From NCBI GenBank assembly GCA_001799195.1, contig MGSU01000235.1, positions 10,386 to 36,949 of the forward strand: DNA of 26,564 nt, given 5' to 3'. How positions within the stretch are numbered: the stretch's first letter is position 1; each line of letters begins with the position of its first letter. The translations under genes and the position numbers were made by a program. The notes below the pieces were generated by a model. That model did not search any database. It had not been told where the DNA came from and saw only the letters and a program-made list of their open reading frames with translations. This document shows positions 15,047-21,539 of this stretch, piece by piece. The stretch is from Deltaproteobacteria bacterium RIFOXYA12_FULL_61_11 (GTDB taxonomy: Bacteria > Bdellovibrionota_F > JAHFAK01 > YA12-FULL-61-11).

Positions 15047-15916
15047 ATGTACCGATTCTCCCTTGCCCACCTAGCCCTATCCGCTCTCGGTTTGACCATG
15101 TTGCTTCGCGGGGCTATCGCTGAACCCTTGTTCCCTGGGCAAATCGATGGTTTTGCCGACTCCCGGCGACTGGCCAGGGGAGTAGTCACATTCAAAGGAC
15201 CAGTCGACGAAGCGAGCATTGCGTCGGCCATCGATCGCCTCGAAGTCGTCCTCTCTCTCACCGAGGATAGCAGTACCGATCAAGGCGAGAGTGCATCCCT
15301 CCCTATCAGCGAGGACGGCCGACCGATCATCACCATCGCCATCGATTCACCCGGGGGCTCAGTGAGTGACGGCTTGAAATTCATCAATGAACTGCGTTCG
15401 TTGGAAGAACGCGGCTATGTGGTGCGGACCGTGTGCCTGGCAGAGTGCGCCAGCATGGGTGCGGCTATTCTCGCCGCAGGCACCAAGGGCTATCGCGATG
15501 CGCACTCCAACAGTCGTATTATGCTCCACGCCGCGAGTGCGGGGGTCGAGGGTAAACTGAGCGAGATGACCGAAGGTGTAGGGGAGATGCTCGACAGCGT
15601 AGTCGGCCATCTCTATGAATTTTTGGCCTCACGCATGGACCTCGACCAGCGAACCCTCGTCCACTTCATGGCCAACGACGACGAATGGCTACAGGCCGAA
15701 GACGCAGTGGTCCTTGGCTTAATCGAGCGAATCGACGGAGAAGTCGTCGACAAAGAAGCCCTGTTGACCGAGTACCAGGAGCAACGTTTCCTCCGCCCCG
15801 AAACAGTGCGACGACAGATTTTGGATCTGACCGATAAACTCGGATCCATGAAGCGAAAACTGGTCAGCGTAAAAATTCAACAGGCCTTGCGCGAGCAAGA
15901 AGGAAAACGCCGCTGA
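15047..15916 (+). CDS. Exported ClpP-fold serine protease
   Basis: This 289-residue protein combines a signal peptide (residues 1-25, ending in GAIA) with a ClpP (S14) core. The marks are IDSPGGSVSDGL at 99-110, ECASMGAAILAAGTKG at 133-148 with nucleophile Ser136, and NSRIMLHAAS at 155-164 with His161. By alignment to ClpP (ERDRFLSAPEAVEYGLVD), Asp212 in DDEWLQAEDAVVLGLIE is the likely acid. The segment at 49-95 is extended relative to ClpP and the C-terminal 45 residues are charged and helical. ClpP normally works in the cytoplasm with a Clp ATPase; there is no ATP outside the inner membrane, so this enzyme must act alone or resemble SppA-type peptidases. GGAGG fixes the start. It is driven by a sigma-54 promoter. 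Confidence 0.87.
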   Translation: MYRFSLAHLALSALGLTMLLRGAIAEPLFPGQIDGFADSRRLARGVVTFKGPVDEASIASAIDRLEVVLSLTEDSSTDQGESASLPISEDGRPIITIAIDSPGGSVSDGLKFINELRSLEERGYVVRTVCLAECASMGAAILAAGTKGYRDAHSNSRIMLHAASAGVEGKLSEMTEGVGEMLDSVVGHLYEFLASRMDLDQRTLVHFMANDDEWLQAEDAVVLGLIERIDGEVVDKEALLTEYQEQRFLRPETVRRQILDLTDKLGSMKRKLVSVKIQQALREQEGKRR

Positions 15917-15931
15917 ACTCGAGAAAAGTAT

Positions 15932-16375
15932 TCAGCTCCTCGACACGACGTGTTCGATCACTTCATCCCGTTCTTCGAGCCATGGGTAGAGCAAACTGGC
16001 CTCTTTACGGACATGAGAGGAGAGCAGCAGGAAGAAATCGGCGACCGCACCATCGTCCATGTCCTCCCAACCCTTCTCCGCCTGTCTCACAAGATACGCT
16101 GCTTGTAATTGAAGCACTGCGTGATCGGCTTGCAGAGAAAGAACCAACCGGATCACTTCGAGATTATCGGTCTTGAATAAGGCCGCGGGGAAGAGAAGCC
16201 TCTCCTCCAAATCGAAATGTCGCTCGAGGTCGTTGGTGAAGAACGAGGACATGGTCTGGAAACGTCGGTAGAGTTCCTCGAAGTCCTGCCCATCGATAGC
16301 GAGATCAGTGTACCGCAAGTGGTTGAGCAAGGTTGTGTGGTCTTGTTGTCCCTGAGATAAATTCGTAGAAGCCAT
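15932..16375 (-). CDS. Hemerythrin-like HHE domain protein
   Basis: This is a 147-residue four-helix bundle protein expected to hold a di-iron centre. Candidate ligands are His13 (QDHTTLL), His53 and Glu57 (ERHFDLEERLLFP), His85 (ADHAVLQ), His121 and Glu125 (SSHVRKEASLLYPW). Such proteins bind oxygen or NO, or serve in iron-centre repair as YtfE/RIC does. The ATG at 16375 is chosen because AGGAGG lies just upstream, while an upstream in-frame GTG/ATG lacks one. It follows the sigma-54 activator gene on the same strand after 123 bases and may share its message, and it converges with the ClpP-like gene with only 15 bases between stops. Confidence 0.88.
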   Translation of the reverse strand: MASTNLSQGQQDHTTLLNHLRYTDLAIDGQDFEELYRRFQTMSSFFTNDLERHFDLEERLLFPAALFKTDNLEVIRLVLSLQADHAVLQLQAAYLVRQAEKGWEDMDDGAVADFFLLLSSHVRKEASLLYPWLEERDEVIEHVVSRS

Positions 16376-16398
16376 TGGTCCTCCTACCGCAGGCATCA

Positions 16399-16412
16399 CC
16401 ACCTCCTGGTGG
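16399..16412 (-). other. Small hairpin before hemerythrin ribosome site
   Basis: CCACC (16399-16403) and GGTGG (16408-16412) can pair around a 4-base loop, about 12 bases upstream of AGGAGG. It lies in the gap between the activator gene and the hemerythrin gene and could set their relative expression. It has no T-tract, so it is not a standard terminator. Confidence 0.3.
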
Positions 16413-16498
16413 GAGTACGAGCGTAGGCTGAAGGGCAGAAAAATTCAAGCCCTACATCTCGAGGCTTGGGTTCAGCGTATCGGTCATCAACGAAATGT

Positions 16499-17902
16499 TC
16501 AGCGCAAGCCAAGTTTACGCAACTTGTCGCAAAACGTATTCGGCTTGATTTTGAGGTTCGAAGCTGCCTCGTTGCGCAGCGAAGTCCTGGAAAGTTCTTG
16601 TGCCACAATGTCTCGTTCCAGATCCTGCAAGACAGTTGAGAGACCACGCTGCCGAGCCTCTTCCCAGAGATGCTCGATCATAGCAGGGCCCTCCTCTCCC
16701 AAAGAGCGTGGGTGGCTTCCTACCTGATCGGCTACCGGGAGATCCTCAGGGCACAAGGTACTCCCTCTCGCCTTGATGAAGAGGAACTCGATCACGCTGC
16801 GCAATTCACGGACATTTCCCTCCCAGGGCATGTTCTTGAAACGTTCGAGGAGTTCTGGTGCCGCCGAACGGACCTGCTTGCCATGACGAACAACGAGTTC
16901 ACCGAGGAATTCCTTGACCAAGAGCGGGATATCCTCTCGCCGATCCCGAAGAGCAGGCAGTACGATGGGGTAGACGTGTAAGCGCCAGAAGAGGTCCCGC
17001 CGAAACGTTCCCTTTGCTATGAGTTGTTCGAGGTTCTGGTTGGTTGCGGAGATCAGTCGGAAGCGCGAATGGACCAATTTCGTGCCGCCTAAGCGACAGA
17101 ATTCTCTTTCCTGCAACACTCTGAGCAGCTTGACCTGCACTTCTAACGAAAGCTCGCCGATCTCGTCGAGGAAGAGGTCTCCACCATGGGCCATCTCGAG
17201 ACAACCGATCTTGCGTTGGTTGGCCCCAGTGAACGCGCCGCGTTCATAACCGAACAGTTCGCTTTCGATCAAGGTTGCCGGTATCGCGGCACAATTGACC
17301 GCAATGAATGGCCGACGACCATTGCGCGCTATCTCCCGATGAATGGCGCGCGCAATGACTTCCTTGCCGCTGCCCGTCGGACCGGTAATCAGGACCGAAG
17401 TGTCGGGGAAGGAAGCCAACTCGGCAACCTGGTCGAGGATCTTGGTCATGGCGAGACTCGAACCAATGATGCGCCCCGGTCTGCTGGAAACGTGGCGGAG
17501 GATCTCTTCCTGCACCTCTCGTTCTGTGGTTTTCGCCCTGAGTTCGGAGGCAAGGGTCAACTGCAGCCGTACTTCATCGATTCGGTAAGGTTTTCGCAAA
17601 TAACCCGCTGCACCCAACCGAACGCAATCCCTGACCGAGCGTAAGGACTCCTCAGCCGTGGTCATCAGACACACGATCGAGGGGTCTCGCTCTTTCAGCC
17701 AACGAAGGAATTCAATGCCATCGCAATCTCCCGGCAGGTGGATATCCAGCACCGCCAGATCGATCGCGTGGCTCTCGACCAAGGTTCGAGCTTCTTCCGC
17801 ATTGGTAGCATGGAGAAAGCGGTACTCACCCGTGAGCGCTTGCAGGACTCGCTCTACCGTCATCCGATCGTCTTCGAGCAGCAATACTTGGTATTCCGAC
17901 AT
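16499..17902 (-). CDS. NtrC-family sigma-54-dependent response regulator
   Basis: This 467-residue regulator has a receiver domain (residues 1-120; phosphorylation site Asp53 in AVLDIHLPG, Lys104 in LRKPY), a sigma-54-contacting AAA+ domain and a Fis-type helix-turn-helix at the C-terminus. In the AAA+ domain, Walker A GPTGSGKE is at 174-181, the sigma-54 loop GAFTGA at 222-227 and Walker B GGDLFLDE at 240-247. All elements needed for activation of sigma-54 polymerase are present. The HTH lies in the last 30 residues (NEAASNLKIKPNTFCDKLRKLG). No sensor kinase gene is in the window, so the regulator is an orphan here. The ATG at 17902 starts the domain sharply after a G-rich site; a longer ATG at 17941 is unlikely because it would lie inside the promoter. 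Confidence 0.96.
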   Translation of the reverse strand: MSEYQVLLLEDDRMTVERVLQALTGEYRFLHATNAEEARTLVESHAIDLAVLDIHLPGDCDGIEFLRWLKERDPSIVCLMTTAEESLRSVRDCVRLGAAGYLRKPYRIDEVRLQLTLASELRAKTTEREVQEEILRHVSSRPGRIIGSSLAMTKILDQVAELASFPDTSVLITGPTGSGKEVIARAIHREIARNGRRPFIAVNCAAIPATLIESELFGYERGAFTGANQRKIGCLEMAHGGDLFLDEIGELSLEVQVKLLRVLQEREFCRLGGTKLVHSRFRLISATNQNLEQLIAKGTFRRDLFWRLHVYPIVLPALRDRREDIPLLVKEFLGELVVRHGKQVRSAAPELLERFKNMPWEGNVRELRSVIEFLFIKARGSTLCPEDLPVADQVGSHPRSLGEEGPAMIEHLWEEARQRGLSTVLQDLERDIVAQELSRTSLRNEAASNLKIKPNTFCDKLRKLGLR

Positions 17903-17935
17903 TTCCCCCCCCCTTTTGAATGACAACAAACGCTC

Positions 17936-17952
17936 TAGCAAACCTCTTACCA
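17936..17952 (-). promoter_or_regulatory. Sigma-54-type promoter of the NtrC-family regulator
   Basis: On the minus strand the sequence reads TGGTAAG, four bases, TTGCT. GG (17951-17950) and GC (17939-17938) are 12 apart as required. The -12 part is perfect; the -24 part matches five of seven consensus bases. The predicted start of transcription (about 17926) leaves a leader of about 24 bases. A sigma-54 activator with its own sigma-54 promoter suggests positive autoregulation. Confidence 0.65.
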
Positions 17953-17977
17953 GGTAGCAGCAATTCTTCCAGGGAGC

Positions 17978-18065
17978 ATTCGCTCAAGCGATTCGTAAAA
18001 ATCCCAGTCGAATTTCAGGGCCAATTACTCGATGAATTTCGGAAATCCGAATCGAAATGTCGAAT
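17978..18065. promoter_or_regulatory. Candidate upstream activator (enhancer) cluster
   Basis: ATTCG occurs at 17978 and 17991, and its complement CGAAT at 18009, 18048 and 18061; the outer pairs are each 13 bases apart and face one another. Two small dyads lie inside: TCGCT-CA-AGCGA at 17980-17991 and ATTTC-G-GAAAT at 18036-18046. The second is about 86 bases upstream of the -24 element, a usual distance for NtrC-type sites. The cluster may also serve the divergent Hsp20 genes. Short motifs like these can arise by chance. Confidence 0.35.
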
Positions 18066-18162
18066 CCTGCCTCTGGGATCCAAGGAGATCTTCATGGTAG
18101 CAGCATCGGGAGCCCGGATCGTCCAACGAGGGTGAGTCAGCGCTGGGCACATACCCGACGCA

Positions 18163-18191
18163 TTGACAGCCAAGAGGACGATGCTTAGAGG
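18163..18191 (+). promoter_or_regulatory. Possible sigma-70-like promoter for Hsp20 genes
   Basis: A perfect TTGACA at 18163-18168, a 17-base spacer and TAGAGG at 18186-18191 lie before the first Hsp20 start at 18247. The -10 box is poor. No CIRCE element or sigma-32 consensus was found. Confidence 0.35.
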
Positions 18192-18246
18192 TTAGACCGC
18201 GACGGTGAGTGCATAACCGTCTGGTCATCATAAGGAAGGAGGAACC

Positions 18247-18654
18247 ATGTTGCTCGAACGCCTGCTCAGACTCCAGGAAGAACTCGACACCCTCTTCACC
18301 CGTCCGGGCGCGGATCCCATGGTATACGGCAACCGCGCCTATCCTCCGGTCAATTGGTTCGAACGCGAGGATGCCCACGTCCTGACCACAGAACTCCCCG
18401 GCTTCGCCAAACAAGACGTCAAAGTCGAGGTCAAGGGGAACGTGCTCAACATCACCGGCAAACGCAATTCCGGGATCGAGGAAGGGTACGGCTTCCATCG
18501 CCGAGAACGCGGCTACGGCACCTTCTCGAGACAATTGAACCTCCCCCGCGAGGTCGATGCCGAGAGCATCAAGGCAAGTCTCCAGGATGGCGTGCTGACC
18601 ATCCAGTTCGAGAAACTCGCCCAAGCTCGCACCAAACAGATCACCATTGCTTGA
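18247..18654 (+). CDS. Small heat shock protein Hsp20, copy 1
   Basis: This 135-residue ATP-independent holdase binds unfolding proteins and keeps them soluble. The alpha-crystallin domain runs from about residue 33 to 125, with the marks TELPGFAKQDVKVEV at 47-61 and the A-x-x-x-x-G-V-L box (ASLQDGVLTI) near 110-119. The C-terminal anchor motif I-x-I is present as ITI just before the end. The N-terminal arm is short (about 32 residues). A strong AAGGAAGGAGGA site precedes the ATG. It is first of three tandem Hsp20 genes, 16 bases before copy 2. Confidence 0.95.
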   Translation: MLLERLLRLQEELDTLFTRPGADPMVYGNRAYPPVNWFEREDAHVLTTELPGFAKQDVKVEVKGNVLNITGKRNSGIEEGYGFHRRERGYGTFSRQLNLPREVDAESIKASLQDGVLTIQFEKLAQARTKQITIA

Positions 18655-18670
18655 ACAGGAGGAGCCACCC

Positions 18671-19066
18671 ATGCCCACGAACAACATCGAGATCCACGAG
18701 AAGAAAGAGTTACGGGACCGCGCGGAGACGACCTACTCCTGCAAGGTGTACACCCCGCAGGTAGACATCTGCGAGAAAGAAGACCACCTGCTGCTGGTCG
18801 CCGACCTCCCCGGCGTGACTCGCGAGGACGTCCAACTCCACCTCGACAACCAGGTTCTCACCCTCGAGGGCAAGATCCGACCGGAACGTTACGAAGGCCT
18901 GACTCCGCGCTCCGTCGAATACAATGTCGGGCATTTCCGCCGCGAATTTACTCTGGGCGCGGACATCGACCAGGAGAAGATCAGTGCGGCCATGGCTGAT
19001 GGCGTGCTGCGCCTGACCCTGCCCAAGGTTGAAAAGGCAAAACCCAGGAGTATCGAGATCCGCTGA
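18671..19066 (+). CDS. Small heat shock protein Hsp20, copy 2
   Basis: This is the second Hsp20, 131 residues, clearly diverged from its neighbours. The alpha-crystallin domain spans about residues 32-125, with VADLPGVTREDVQLHL and AMADGVLRLTLPK as the family marks, and the I-x-I anchor is IEI at the end. The N-terminal arm is charged (NNIEIHEKKELRDRAET). The start at 18671 is set by AGGAGGA; an upstream in-frame ATG at 18647 lies inside copy 1. It should be co-transcribed with copy 1 and may form mixed oligomers with it. Confidence 0.95.
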   Translation: MPTNNIEIHEKKELRDRAETTYSCKVYTPQVDICEKEDHLLLVADLPGVTREDVQLHLDNQVLTLEGKIRPERYEGLTPRSVEYNVGHFRREFTLGADIDQEKISAAMADGVLRLTLPKVEKAKPRSIEIR

Positions 19067-19078
19067 TCACACCAGCCT

Positions 19079-19092
19079 GAGGGGTCCCCCTC
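19079..19092 (+). other. GC-rich hairpin between Hsp20 copies 2 and 3
   Basis: GAGGG and CCCTC can pair (19079-19092), followed at once by a second small dyad, TCGAA (19091-19095) and TTCGA (19103-19107). There is no T-tract. Located in the 75-base gap, they could protect or cut the message and so set the level of copy 3 apart from copies 1 and 2. Confidence 0.3.
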
Positions 19093-19141
19093 GAACCCCC
19101 TGTTCGATGTCGGCAATCCTCCTCATGCTGAGGGAGTTATC

Positions 19142-19510
19142 ATGTTCTCCAGCCCACGCCCCCTTCGAGGACGAACCGACGAGAACGATTACTCACCTCC
19201 CGTCGACGTCAAGGACACGGGCCGGGGGTACGAACTGATCGCGGAACTTCCGGGAGTACGCCGCGAGGACGTGACCATCGAGGTCGAGGGCGATAGGCTC
19301 GTCCTGCGGGGCGAGAAGCATCTCGAACAACGTATCGAAGGCTTCGACTACCTGAGGGTCGAACGCCGCTCCGGTCCCTTCCACCGAGTGTACCAACTGC
19401 CCAAGGATGCCGACAGCTCCTCGATCACCGCCACCTTCGAGCTCGGCCTGCTCAAGGTGACCATTCCCCGTAAAGTCCAGGTCCTAGGCCGTGCCATTCC
19501 TGTGCGTTGA
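19142..19510 (+). CDS. Small heat shock protein Hsp20, copy 3
   Basis: This is the third Hsp20, 122 residues, the shortest. The alpha-crystallin domain covers about residues 18-112, with AELPGVRREDVTIEVEGDRLVLRG near 34-57. The usual A-x-x-x-x-G-V-L box reads ATFELGLLKVTIPR, with Leu in place of Val. The end carries a variant I-x-V anchor (AIPVR). The N-terminal arm is very short, which often limits oligomer size or substrate range. GAGGGAG lies before the ATG. A lipoprotein gene follows on the same strand. Confidence 0.94.
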   Translation: MFSSPRPLRGRTDENDYSPPVDVKDTGRGYELIAELPGVRREDVTIEVEGDRLVLRGEKHLEQRIEGFDYLRVERRSGPFHRVYQLPKDADSSSITATFELGLLKVTIPRKVQVLGRAIPVR

Positions 19511-19556
19511 GAAGACCACACGCGGACATGGATTCGAGACGAACCATCGTGGTATC

Positions 19557-21407
19557 ATGCCCCGGGGTCACCACCGAGTGCTGCTCATGTCGACATGTAA
19601 CTGTCTGTTCTTCATGTTTTTCATCCTGTACCTGGCCTGTTCCACACCAAACCTCGTCGGCACCAAGGATGACGATACCCCGGCCACTGCAACCGGCCAG
19701 GATGCCCTCGGGGAACTGATCGACATCGCTCCTTCTGCATCGCAGGCCAACGGCGAAGTCACCCTCACTACCTCCCCCCTGCTCACCGCGAAGGCGGCCA
19801 CCTCCCACCTCGATCAACAAGGACTTATGGGCTGCGTCGCTCTCCTCCAGAACGCCGGTCTCAGCATCCAGGTCGCCGCCAATCTCTCGCTCCTCGGCTG
19901 TCATCGCGCCCAAGGGGTTGTGCGTCATGCCACGGATCAGGCCCTGCCTTCGAGCGCCATTCCCTCTAATACGCTCCCCCCGGGGGCCATCCCCTCGAAC
20001 GCCTTACCCTCTTCGCTGGCTCCGGGAGCTGCCATTCCCTCGAACGCCTTGCCTTCCAGCCTGTTGGTCTACGGCATACCTTCCAACGCCTTGCCCTCCA
20101 GCGCCATTCCTGCCAATGCCAGTGTCGATTTCTACCTCTTGCGACCCCGCGATCTGGACCTCAAAGCCCAACTCGAGACCCACGTCATTCTCTCGCTCCT
20201 GGCCGTGATCGAAACATCCACCCTGACCTCGATCCAACACTGCGGAGGTGATCTCGCCCCGGACGACGCGACCTCTTTTTACCTGCACTGTGACCTCGAC
20301 TCCTTCCCGCTGCGAGGCCAGGAAGTGGTTTTCATCCTGTTGGCTGTGCCGGAATCGGCCTTCTCTAGTCTGCGGGTGGACGATAAACCCTTCGCGGAAC
20401 TCCCCGCGGTCGCGAGGCTCCGTACCCCTACTACTCCCATTGCGCCCCCTCCATCACAAGGATCCGACCCCAGCAATGATCCATCTCCACCCATCCCACC
20501 TGCCCTTCTTCCCGAAGATCCCAACGACCAACATACCGACCTATCACCTGATTCAAGCGACCCACCCGAGGATCCTTTTACCCCCCTCCACGACCCCTGC
20601 CCTCCCTATCAACTACCTACAGGTGGCGGAACCTGCGATTTCGGTCTGGTCGGCTGGTATCTCTATCCCGAACAGATCCCGGATGGCCAAGGGACGAAGG
20701 AAAGTCTCGATTTCACCAACAAGGTAGCGCAGCGCGGGGGTTTTCCCATCGCGATGCGTCAAGGACAGAAGGTCGTCGAAACTGTCTCGGCAAAAAAACC
20801 GGACCATGGGCAGACAGGTCTCTACCTCGATCACCTGCATTATTTGGAGATCCCGTTCGAGCTCCTCAACTGGGAAGAAGGAGCCGTGTCCTTCTTCATC
20901 CACCCCCTCGACGTGGGTGAAGCGATGGAGTCAATGGAACCGAATTGTCCCCTGGCCATCCCGCTCAGGCACCTGTTTAGTGCCAATGACTATTTTTGGG
21001 CTCGCACCAATAACCAGGGCAAGATCGAATGGTTCGGAGGGAACAATACACGCCTGGAACAACCGCTCAGATCCTCTCCCCCCCTGACGAACCATGTCTG
21101 GACCCACCTCGCTTTCACCTGGAGTACCACCTCGGGAGCAGCTATTTGGATCAACGGCGCTTGCAATGCGCTCGACTCCGGACTCCTTCCCCTCCAACCG
21201 GAGAACGCCGGCAACGGTATCTGCGGCCTCCCTCACCAAGATCCCCTTGTCTGGGGGAAACCCGGGTGCATCGATACACCCACCGCTCCGGTCTCGGCCC
21301 ATTACAGCGACCTCAAACTCTACTCACGACTGCCTACGGCCGAGGAGATCTGCCTCAATGCTCAGCGATACTGGAATGGCGCTACCTGTAATTCCCCACT
21401 TGAATGA
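19557..21407 (+). CDS. Lipoprotein with IPSNALPSS repeats and LamG-like domain
   Basis: This 616-residue lipoprotein is of unknown function. The signal peptide runs to the lipobox YLAC, so Cys28 should be lipidated. The ATG at 19557 is preferred because it supplies Arg and His residues before the hydrophobic core; an ATG at 19587 would give a signal without positive charge. Neither has a good ribosome site. Residues 129-188 contain five units of the type ALPSS...IPSN. Residues about 290-355 are a Pro/Asp/Ser-rich linker. The last 230 residues resemble a LamG/concanavalin-type lectin sandwich: GLYLD, then NHVWTHLAFTWSTTSGAAIWING and the closing YSDLKLYSRLPTAEEI. It could bind glycans or act in surface adhesion. 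Confidence 0.8.
   Translation: MPRGHHRVLLMSTCNCLFFMFFILYLACSTPNLVGTKDDDTPATATGQDALGELIDIAPSASQANGEVTLTTSPLLTAKAATSHLDQQGLMGCVALLQNAGLSIQVAANLSLLGCHRAQGVVRHATDQALPSSAIPSNTLPPGAIPSNALPSSLAPGAAIPSNALPSSLLVYGIPSNALPSSAIPANASVDFYLLRPRDLDLKAQLETHVILSLLAVIETSTLTSIQHCGGDLAPDDATSFYLHCDLDSFPLRGQEVVFILLAVPESAFSSLRVDDKPFAELPAVARLRTPTTPIAPPPSQGSDPSNDPSPPIPPALLPEDPNDQHTDLSPDSSDPPEDPFTPLHDPCPPYQLPTGGGTCDFGLVGWYLYPEQIPDGQGTKESLDFTNKVAQRGGFPIAMRQGQKVVETVSAKKPDHGQTGLYLDHLHYLEIPFELLNWEEGAVSFFIHPLDVGEAMESMEPNCPLAIPLRHLFSANDYFWARTNNQGKIEWFGGNNTRLEQPLRSSPPLTNHVWTHLAFTWSTTSGAAIWINGACNALDSGLLPLQPENAGNGICGLPHQDPLVWGKPGCIDTPTAPVSAHYSDLKLYSRLPTAEEICLNAQRYWNGATCNSPLE
19941..20120 (+). repeat. Coding repeat region, (ALPSS...IPSN)5
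   Basis: Five units begin with ALPSS or a variant and end in IPSN or IPAN, of 10, 10, 15, 14 and 10 residues. The DNA copies share blocks but differ in length, suggesting repeat gain and loss. Pro- and Ser-rich, it is likely an extended stalk. Confidence 0.85.
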
Positions 21408-21425
21408 CCCCTGGGAAGATTATCC

Positions 21426-21471
21426 CCGAGGTTGTGTTCTTCTTGGGAAAGATCCTACTACTCAACCTCGG
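21426..21471. other. Long-arm inverted repeat in convergent gap
   Basis: CCGAGGTTG at 21426-21434 and CAACCTCGG at 21463-21471 are perfect 9-bp arms around a 28-base loop, in the 132-base gap between two convergent lipoprotein genes. It can pair in transcripts from either strand, but there is no clear T-tract. It may stop or protect both messages. Confidence 0.45.
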
Positions 21472-21539
21472 TCACAGCGCAGGCCATGCGATGGGAAACC
21501 GATCAGAATACTAGCAGGTGAGATCAGGATAGTAGGAAC

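Larger units (their letters stand above)
17903..18246. other. 344-base intergenic region between regulator and Hsp20 genes
   Basis: No convincing gene is present; a 71-codon plus-strand frame (17920-18135) has no ribosome site or recognisable features. The region carries a minus-strand sigma-54-type promoter (17936-17952), a cluster of ATTCG/CGAAT motifs and short dyads (17978-18065), and a possible plus-strand promoter for the Hsp20 genes (18163-18191). AATCGAAA at 18050-18057 also occurs close to the ClpP-like promoter (14979-14986). Confidence 0.7.

Noticed and set aside
18120-18170. Sigma-54 promoter or CIRCE element before Hsp20 copy 1
   Set aside because: TGGGCAC...GCA has two bases too many between GG and GC, and no TTAGCACTC arm is present.
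18025-18687. Antisense frame (220 codons) over Hsp20 copy 1
   Set aside because: The plus-strand Hsp20 is unmistakable; the antisense protein is a GC-codon shadow.
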